Positions 58,863 through 64,000 of a stretch of DNA of 64,000 nucleotides are shown here, one piece after another. The DNA lies in assembly GCF_016899935.1 (NCBI RefSeq), contig NZ_JACJJK010000001.1, positions 62,001-126,000 on the forward strand, read 5' to 3'. Position numbers and translations under genes: made by a program. The notes beneath the pieces are model-generated. The model saw only the letters and a list, made by a program, of their open reading frames with translations, was not told the origin of the DNA and ran no database searches. The number at the start of each line of letters is the position of its first letter. Position 1 is the stretch's first letter. Source of the DNA: Olsenella uli (GTDB lineage: Bacteria; Actinomycetota; Coriobacteriia; Coriobacteriales; Atopobiaceae).

Positions 58863-60374
58863 TTACAGATACTTGGCGCTGAGGCGAAGGAGCTCTTCCT
58901 GGTTCGTCTCCTTGGTGTTGACGATGCCGGAGAGCCTGCCGTTGGACATGACGCCGATGCGGTTGGTGATGCCGAGGATCTCGGGCATCTCGGAGGAGAC
59001 CACGATGATGGTCTTGCCCTCCTTCGCCATCTTGATGATGAGCTCGTAGATCTCGTACTTGGCGCCGACGTCGATGCCGCGGGTGGGCTCGTCCATCAGG
59101 AAGACCTGCGGCGCGCGCTCGAGCCACTTGCCGAAGATGACCTTCTGCTGGTTGCCGCCGGAGAGCGACGAGATCAGGTCGTCGGGGCCCATGCACTTGG
59201 TGTGCATGGTCTTGATCTCGTCGTTGGTGGCGTTGACCATCTTGGGCTTGGAGAGCGCGATGCCCGACTTGTAGTGGCCGAGGTTGGCGATCGTGGTATT
59301 GAACGTCAGGTCGCCCTTGAGGAAGAGGCCATTGGCCTTGCGCTCCTCGGTGATGAGGGCAAAGCCGTAGTCCATGGCCTCCTGGGCGTTGGAGAAGTTC
59401 ATGAGGTGGTCGCGGAAGTAGACGCGGCCCGACGCGCGCGTGCGGATGCCGAAGATCGTCTCGAGCAGCTCCGTGCGCCCGGCGCCGACCAGGCCGTAGA
59501 GGCCGAAAATCTCGCCCTTGCGCACGTCGAAGGTGATGTCGGAGAGGTAGGGAGCGTACTTGGTGGAGAGGTGCTGGATGGAGAGGATCGGCTCGCCGGG
59601 CGTGTTGTCCACCGGCGGGAAGCGGTTGTCGAGCGAGCGGCCGACCATCGCGGAGATCAGCTCGTTCATGTTGGTGTCCGCGATGCGCTTGGTCATGACG
59701 AGCTCGCCGTCGCGCAGCACGGAGACGTCGTCGCAGATCTCGAAGATCTCGTCCATCTTGTGGGAGATGTAGATCAGCGAGATGCCCTGCTCCTTGAGCA
59801 TGCGCATCATCGCAAAGAGCTTCTCGACCTCCTGGGTCATGAGCGAGGAGGTAGGCTCGTCCAGGACGATGACCTGGGCGTTGTAGGAGATGGCCTTCGC
59901 GATCTCGCACATCTGGCGCTGCGAGACGCTCATGTTGCGCATCGGCGTGCTGAGGTTAACCGTGAGGCCGAGCCTGCGGAAGAGGTCGGAGGCCTCCTTG
60001 CGCATGCGCCCCTCGTCGATCACGCCGAGCGCGTTGGTGGGGAAGCGCCCCAGGAACAGGTTGTCGACGACGTTGCGATCCAGGCACTGGTTGAGCTCCT
60101 GGTGCACCATCGCGATGCCGTTCTCGAGCGCATCCTTGGGTCCGGAGAAGGCGACCTCCTTGCCGTTGAGCAGGATGGTGCCCTCGTCCTTCTGATAGGT
60201 GCCGAACAGGCAGTTCATCATCGTGGACTTGCCCGCGCCGTTCTCGCCCATGAGGCCCATGACCGTGCCGCGCCGGACGTTGAGGTTGATGCGGTTCAGC
60301 ACCCGGTTGCGCCCGAACGACTTGCTCATGCCCTGAATCGACAAGATGACGTCGTCTTGTTTGTTGTCAGCCAA
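58863..60374 (-). CDS. mglA: Galactose/methylgalactoside ABC ATPase (MglA)
   Basis: A 503-residue tandem ABC ATPase for sugars. The N-terminal copy has Walker A GENGAGKST, signature MSVSQRQMCEIAKA and VLDEPTSSL; the C-terminal copy has GLVGAGRTE, SGGNQQKVIFGKWL and MDEPTRGIDVGAK, typical of RbsA/MglA. The start is TTG 60374 with AAAGGGGTG; the frame upstream is open but lacks a better start. The length matches E. coli MglA (506). Confidence 0.93.
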   Translation of the reverse strand: MADNKQDDVILSIQGMSKSFGRNRVLNRINLNVRRGTVMGLMGENGAGKSTMMNCLFGTYQKDEGTILLNGKEVAFSGPKDALENGIAMVHQELNQCLDRNVVDNLFLGRFPTNALGVIDEGRMRKEASDLFRRLGLTVNLSTPMRNMSVSQRQMCEIAKAISYNAQVIVLDEPTSSLMTQEVEKLFAMMRMLKEQGISLIYISHKMDEIFEICDDVSVLRDGELVMTKRIADTNMNELISAMVGRSLDNRFPPVDNTPGEPILSIQHLSTKYAPYLSDITFDVRKGEIFGLYGLVGAGRTELLETIFGIRTRASGRVYFRDHLMNFSNAQEAMDYGFALITEERKANGLFLKGDLTFNTTIANLGHYKSGIALSKPKMVNATNDEIKTMHTKCMGPDDLISSLSGGNQQKVIFGKWLERAPQVFLMDEPTRGIDVGAKYEIYELIIKMAKEGKTIIVVSSEMPEILGITNRIGVMSNGRLSGIVNTKETNQEELLRLSAKYL

Positions 60375-60454
60375 TGTTTCACCCCTTTTGCCTATTCGCG
60401 GCGCCCCTCGGCGCCTCGGGAAAACCTCAAAAGACAAGAACGCCAGACGCACGA

Positions 60455-60482
60455 GGAGGGAGGAGCGTGACCTCCTCCCTCC
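60455..60482. other. Intercistronic hairpin between mglB and mglA
   Basis: GGAGGGAGGAG (60455-60465) and CTCCTCCCTCC (60472-60482) form a perfect 11-bp stem with a 6-nt loop. No T-run follows on the minus strand, so it may stabilise the mglB transcript and lower mglA expression instead of fully terminating. Confidence 0.8.
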
Positions 60483-60523
60483 GATGGCTCCGTGTGTGTC
60501 AGCGGCCTGTCACCATGGGCTCA

Positions 60524-61804
60524 CTACTGGAGCAGCGAGGTGTAGGACGCGCCGTTGTCCGTCTTCACCATGTTGATGGCGAAGCCGTCGTACTCGCTCG
60601 GGTTGCCGAGGCGGTTGGTAATGTTGGCCTCGGTCTGGCCGTCGCCGCCGATGTACTCGACCGTGAGGTTGAGCAGGTCGTCGTACTTCTCGAGCAGCGG
60701 CTGGTAGGTGGAGGACAGGAAGTTGTCCGCCGCGTTGTAGATGTCGAGCCAGACCTTCTTGTTCGGGCTCTTGGACTCGTCGAGCTGGCTGGAGGCCGTC
60801 TCGTAGAGGGTGGTGGAGTCCGTGAAGTCCTGGTAGTTGTCCGCGGTGACGGCGAGGTTCATCGCGTAGTAGGAGCGCTGCTCCTCGTTGTAGACGTAGT
60901 CATCCTCGGAGATGACGTTGCCCGCGTCGTCGGCGGTGGCGATGCCGGTGTTGATGTCAACGCCGTCGAAGACGTTGCGGAGCAGACGGAGCGTGAGGTA
61001 GGCCTGGACGGCGGGGTTCTGGGAGATCGTGCCCGCGTAGCCCTCGGCGATGGCCGCGACGGCGTCGGAGTTGGCGTCGTAGCCGAACGTCGGGACGTTG
61101 TTGTCCTTGGACCAGGCGTTGAACATGGACATGCCCATGCCGTCGTTGTTGGAGACGACGACGTCGATCTGGTCGCCGAAGGAGGAGGACCAGGACTGGA
61201 GGGCGTTGCCGGCCGTGGCGGCGTCCCAGGTGGCGCCGGACTGGTTCTTCATCTCCTGCGAGGCGAGCTCGCGGATGGTGTACTCCTTGCCGTCGTCGGC
61301 GGTGATCGTGGCGTCCTGGACGATCTCGGAGGAGCCGTCGGTGTTGGTGCCGACGGGCGTGGGGTCGATGTTGCCGTCGACCTCCTTGCCGGTGCCGAGC
61401 GCCTTGCGGGTGCCGCGGGTGCGGGCGATGGAGTCGTTGTGGCCGATGTCGCCGACGGCGAGGACGTAGCCGATGATGCCGTCGCCGTTGCGGTCGAGCT
61501 CGGCGGCGTTCTTCTTGATGTAGTCGAGGACCATCTCGCCCTGGAGGTCGCCGCCCTGCGTGGCGTCGAAGCCGACGTAGTAGGTGTTCTCGTTGAAGCT
61601 GAGGGCAGCCATGTCGAGCTCGCCCGTGGTGGAGTTGGACGGCTGACGGTTGAAGAAGATGACCGGCTTCTGGTTGTTGGGCACGGACTCGCCCGAGCCG
61701 CCGCCGTTGCCGCCCTCGTCACCGCAGCCGACGAGCGCGACCGTGCCGGCGCCCGCGAGACCGAGGCCGCAGACCTTCACGAAGTTGCGACGAGTCAGAT
61801 CCAT
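60524..61804 (-). CDS. mglB: Galactose/glucose-binding lipoprotein (MglB-like)
   Basis: A 426-residue family 2 sugar-binding protein. TRRNFVKVCGLGLAG followed by VALVGC is a Tat-type twin-arginine lipoprotein signal. DRNGDGIIGY is an EF-hand-like calcium loop like that of E. coli GBP, and VVSNNDGMGMSMFNAW and GYDANSDA match the sugar-site regions. It is longer than the E. coli protein because of several acidic inserts. It is the first gene of mglBAC, with an operator-like site about 60 nt upstream. Confidence 0.93.
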   Translation of the reverse strand: MDLTRRNFVKVCGLGLAGAGTVALVGCGDEGGNGGGSGESVPNNQKPVIFFNRQPSNSTTGELDMAALSFNENTYYVGFDATQGGDLQGEMVLDYIKKNAAELDRNGDGIIGYVLAVGDIGHNDSIARTRGTRKALGTGKEVDGNIDPTPVGTNTDGSSEIVQDATITADDGKEYTIRELASQEMKNQSGATWDAATAGNALQSWSSSFGDQIDVVVSNNDGMGMSMFNAWSKDNNVPTFGYDANSDAVAAIAEGYAGTISQNPAVQAYLTLRLLRNVFDGVDINTGIATADDAGNVISEDDYVYNEEQRSYYAMNLAVTADNYQDFTDSTTLYETASSQLDESKSPNKKVWLDIYNAADNFLSSTYQPLLEKYDDLLNLTVEYIGGDGQTEANITNRLGNPSEYDGFAINMVKTDNGASYTSLLQ

Positions 61805-61858
61805 GTTGGGTTCCTTTCCCCGTTTCCCCGAGCGCGTCTCGAGCGCGCCTTGTCATGA

Positions 61859-61869
61859 GTACGTTAACA
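61859..61869. promoter_or_regulatory. Shared operator-like site upstream of mglB
   Basis: GTACGTTAACA, identical to the site upstream of galM at 55673-55683. Confidence 0.6.
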
Positions 61870-61971
61870 CTCGCATGTACGGAGGCCGGGAACCCTCCCC
61901 GCTTCATCCGCCGACGGTCGCATGGGGCACGCGAACGGCGTCCGGGGGCGCGGGGTGGGCCCGGCGCGGGG

Positions 61972-63207
61972 CTACTCGTAGCGCTCGTCGAAGACGCGAC
62001 GGGTCTTCTTCTCGCTTCTCGGCAGCACGCCGAGCTCCACGACCTTCACGAGCGGCGTGAAGCCGATGCGGCGCTTGACCTCGTGCGCGACGGCGTCGGC
62101 GGTCTCCAGGAAGTCCTGGGTGCCGTCGGTCTCCACGTAGATGCGCATGGTGTCGCGCCCCTCGAGGTGCGAGAGGCGAATCTGGTACTCGCTCGAGAGC
62201 GCCGGGAACGTCTGGAGGATCTCCTCGATCTGGCGCGGGAAGACGTTGACGCCGTGGATCTTGACCATGTCGTCGGATCGGCCCTGGAGCGCGTCGATGC
62301 GCGGGTAGGGGCAGCCGCAGGGGCAGGCGCCCGGGATGATGCGGCTGAGGTCGTGCGTGCGGAAGCGCACGAGCGGCGCGCCCTCCTTGACGAGCGTGGT
62401 GATGACGATCTCGCCCCACTCCCCGTCCGGCACGGGCTCGCCCGTGGCGGGGTCGACGATCTCCAGGTAGAGGTAGTCGTCCCAGTAGTGCATGCCGTCC
62501 TCGGCGTCGCAGGAGATGCCGATGCCGGGGCCGTAGACCTCGGTGAGGCCGTAGATGTCGTAGATCTGGATGCCGAGGCCCGCCTTCACGCGGTCGCGCA
62601 TCTTCTTGCCCCAGCGCTCCGAGCCGATGACGCCCTTGGTGAGGGCGATCTGGTCGCGCATGCCGCGCCGCTCCACCTCCTCGGCGAGCAGCAGCGCGTA
62701 GCTCGACGTGGCGCCGATGACCGTGGTCTGCAGGTCCACCATGAACTGCAGCTGCTTCTCGGTGTTGCCGGGGCCCATCGGCACGACCATCGCGCCGAGC
62801 TTCTCGGCGCCGGCCTGGAACCCGATGCCGGCGGTCCACAGACCGTAGCCCGGCGTGATCTGGATGCGGTCGTCGGCCGTGATGCCGGCGAGCTCGTAGC
62901 AGCGACGGAACTGCTCGGCCCAGTCGTCGAGGTCGCGCGCGGTGTAGGGGATGATGACCGGCGTGCCCGTGGTGCCCGAGCTCGAGTGGATGCGCACGAT
63001 CTGGCGCTCGTCCACGGCGGCGACGCCGAGCGGGTAGCAGTTGCGCAGGTCCTCCTTCTCCGAGAAGGGCAGCGCGAGAAAGTCCTCCTCGGTGCGGACC
63101 TCGGTGACGCCCGCCTCCTGGAGGCGACGGCCAAAGTAGTTGCCCGACGCCACGAGGCGCTGGACCTGCTCGTTCACGAGCTTGAGCTGGGACTCACTGA
63201 TCTTCAT
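61972..63207 (-). CDS. paaK: Phenylacetate-CoA ligase-like (PaaK family) adenylate-forming enzyme
   Basis: A 411-residue acyl-adenylate/CoA ligase of the PaaK type. The P-loop-like HSSSGTTGTPVIIPYT is near residue 75, YGLTEVYGPG the A5-type motif, and the C-terminal DDMVKIHGVNVFPRQIEEIL is typical. With IorAB directly upstream it could interconvert arylacetyl-CoA and arylacetate with ATP formation, or activate phenyl- or indoleacetate. ATG 63207 follows AGGGGAGAC; the frame upstream runs through a palindromic repeat. Confidence 0.9.
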   Translation of the reverse strand: MKISESQLKLVNEQVQRLVASGNYFGRRLQEAGVTEVRTEEDFLALPFSEKEDLRNCYPLGVAAVDERQIVRIHSSSGTTGTPVIIPYTARDLDDWAEQFRRCYELAGITADDRIQITPGYGLWTAGIGFQAGAEKLGAMVVPMGPGNTEKQLQFMVDLQTTVIGATSSYALLLAEEVERRGMRDQIALTKGVIGSERWGKKMRDRVKAGLGIQIYDIYGLTEVYGPGIGISCDAEDGMHYWDDYLYLEIVDPATGEPVPDGEWGEIVITTLVKEGAPLVRFRTHDLSRIIPGACPCGCPYPRIDALQGRSDDMVKIHGVNVFPRQIEEILQTFPALSSEYQIRLSHLEGRDTMRIYVETDGTQDFLETADAVAHEVKRRIGFTPLVKVVELGVLPRSEKKTRRVFDERYE

Positions 63208-63223
63208 GCTTGTCTCCCCTGTC

Positions 63224-63284
63224 AATTGGGGACAGTCCCCAATTTGCAGAAACGTTTTATGTGAATTGGGGACTGTCCCCAATT
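63224..63284. repeat. Two tandem odd-length palindromes (GGGGAC type)
   Basis: AATTGGGGAC and GTCCCCAATT flank a central A at 63224-63244 and a central T at 63264-63284, 40 bp apart, each followed by TGCAG. Design and size resemble the GGGGTC palindromes at 22894 and 26319. Confidence 0.92.
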
Positions 63285-63853
63285 TGCAGGGCGCGGAGGT
63301 CGAGGTCGAGGAAGCGGGGGCTCACGAGGGCGCGCACGGCGTCGGCGAGGTCGTCTGCGGTGACGGGGCCGAGCGCGCCGGCGCGGGCGGCGGCGCCGAG
63401 CAGGACGACGTTCAGTGCCTTGGCGGTGCCGAGCTCGGAGGCCGCCGCGGCGGCGTCCACGACCACGAGGTTCTTCTCGCCCACGCGCTCGCGCAGGTAG
63501 GACCTGATGGCGGGCAGGTCGTAGGCCGGGCCGCCCGTGGACGCCGAGACGGGCACGACGGGCGCGTCGCTCGTGACAACCATGCCGTGCGCGCGCAGAA
63601 ACGGAAGCTGGCGCGCGGCCTCGGCGGGCTCGAAGGCCACGATCGCGTCCGCGCGGCCGCGTCCGATGAGGGGCGAGCACGCGCCGGCGCCGATGCGCAC
63701 GTGGCTGAAGACGGAGCCGCCCCGCTGCGCCATGCCGATCGTCTCGGCGGTCTTGACGGGAAGGCCCCGCCCCATCGCGGCGCGCGCGAGCAGCTTGGAG
63801 GCGAGGACGGCGCCCTGGCCGCCCACGCCGGCGAGGATGACGTTGGTGCTCAC
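63257..63853 (-). CDS. iorB: Indolepyruvate oxidoreductase subunit beta
   Basis: A 198-residue beta subunit of indolepyruvate:ferredoxin oxidoreductase (the gamma/beta 2-oxoacid oxidoreductase fold). VGGQGAVLASKLLARAAM at the start and TAETIGMAQRGGSVFSHVRIG are conserved. It oxidises aryl pyruvates to aryl-acetyl-CoA with ferredoxin. The GTG start overlaps the iorA stop by 4 nt. The last residues (QIGDSPQFT) and the stop are encoded by the palindromic repeat at 63264-63284. Confidence 0.92.
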   Translation of the reverse strand: MSTNVILAGVGGQGAVLASKLLARAAMGRGLPVKTAETIGMAQRGGSVFSHVRIGAGACSPLIGRGRADAIVAFEPAEAARQLPFLRAHGMVVTSDAPVVPVSASTGGPAYDLPAIRSYLRERVGEKNLVVVDAAAAASELGTAKALNVVLLGAAARAGALGPVTADDLADAVRALVSPRFLDLDLRALQIGDSPQFT

Positions 63854-64000
63854 AGGCGCTCACCTCCCGAGATGGCGTGCGTGGGACAGATCTGCTCGCA
63901 GAGGGTACAGCCCGTGCACTGTGCGGCGTCGATCGCCACCTTGCCGGTCGCGGCGTCGGGCACGAGGGCGGGGCAGCCCAGCTCGCGCACGCAGCGCTGG
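63850..64000 (-). CDS. iorA: Indolepyruvate oxidoreductase subunit alpha, C-terminal end (partial)
   Basis: About 49 residues at the C-terminus of IorA. They carry a ferredoxin-type cluster motif, CTGCTLCEQICP, and upstream cysteines in QRCVRELGCPA, which belong to the second [4Fe-4S] cluster. The TPP-binding catalytic part lies outside the window. Its stop overlaps the iorB start (GTGA). Confidence 0.9.
   Translation of the reverse strand, partial: QRCVRELGCPALVPDAATGKVAIDAAQCTGCTLCEQICPTHAISGGERL

Noticed and set aside
1-64000. tRNA or rRNA genes, prophage, insertion-sequence transposases
   Set aside because: Nothing with tRNA cloverleaf ends, rRNA-like stretches, integrase or transposase motifs was recognised in either strand by reading.

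Overview
The window is a high-GC (roughly two thirds G+C by eye), gene-dense chromosomal segment. Codon bias, Actinobacteria-like gene content and a strictly fermentative gene set (Pta, AckA, AdhE, ATP-type PEP carboxykinase, indolepyruvate oxidoreductase with a CoA ligase, a small clostridial-type ferredoxin, no respiratory genes) point to an anaerobic actinobacterium of the class Coriobacteriia, Olsenella/Atopobium-like. This is an inference from gene content; there is no rRNA or marker search behind it. I see no tRNA, rRNA, prophage, insertion sequence or cas gene.

Layout. 1-10020 (+) is a near-complete shikimate/aromatic amino acid cluster: aroF (3' end), tyrA, aroB, aroA, aroC, pheA, an aroE-aroK fusion and an EIIB-like/aroQ fusion, mostly joined by 1-4 nt gaps or overlaps. 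The cluster is broken between aroB and aroA by a DUF559-type PD-(D/E)XK nuclease gene bracketed by two inverted 143-bp palindromic elements. 10038-19413 holds fthC, trpS, argF, ppk1, an RlmD-type rRNA methyltransferase, a ferredoxin, maf and a P1-family peptidase. 19444-21721 (-) encodes a glycosyltransferase and UDP-galactopyranose mutase (cell-surface glycan). 21899-32271 covers acetate and anaplerotic metabolism (pta, pckA, ackA), a polar amino acid ABC transporter with a PuuD-like amidase, and small enzymes. 32293-39850 is mixed: xseAB, a membrane Zn peptidase, RNase D, a lipid kinase, AzlCD, an oxidoreductase and an acyl-ACP thioesterase. 40637-42227 carries thyA and dfrA; 42535-48266 carries a small kinase-like gene, adhE, a PLP-enzyme-like fragment and thrS. 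49081-54492 (-) is a one-carbon/folate operon, fhs-fchA-folD-folE-folC. 54565-61804 is a galactose module (LacI regulator, galM, mglBAC). 61972-64000 is an arylacetate-CoA ligase next to iorBA.

How the parts connect. Chorismate from the first cluster feeds Phe/Tyr and folate. Fhs, FchA and FolD interconvert one-carbon folates, FolE and FolC act in folate synthesis and polyglutamylation, and ThyA/DfrA close the thymidylate cycle. FolD lacks two residues needed for cyclohydrolase activity, and FchA, whose gene overlaps it, probably supplies that step. IorAB plus the CoA ligase suggest oxidative breakdown of aromatic amino acids to aryl-CoA or arylacetate and ATP.

The most unusual content is intergenic. 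The window carries several families of palindromic DNA: two arrays whose 17-nt units recur at exactly 31-bp intervals and flip orientation at the centre; a 19-bp-period palindromic element present as an inverted pair around the DUF559 gene; four hairpins sharing a conserved 44-48-nt core but with unrelated, almost perfectly self-complementary outer arms; odd-length perfect palindromes that donate stop codons to neighbouring genes; and a recurrent CGTTCTTCTCGCC-like motif at gene borders. These look like REP-type mobile or architectural DNA and are the best candidates for something undescribed.
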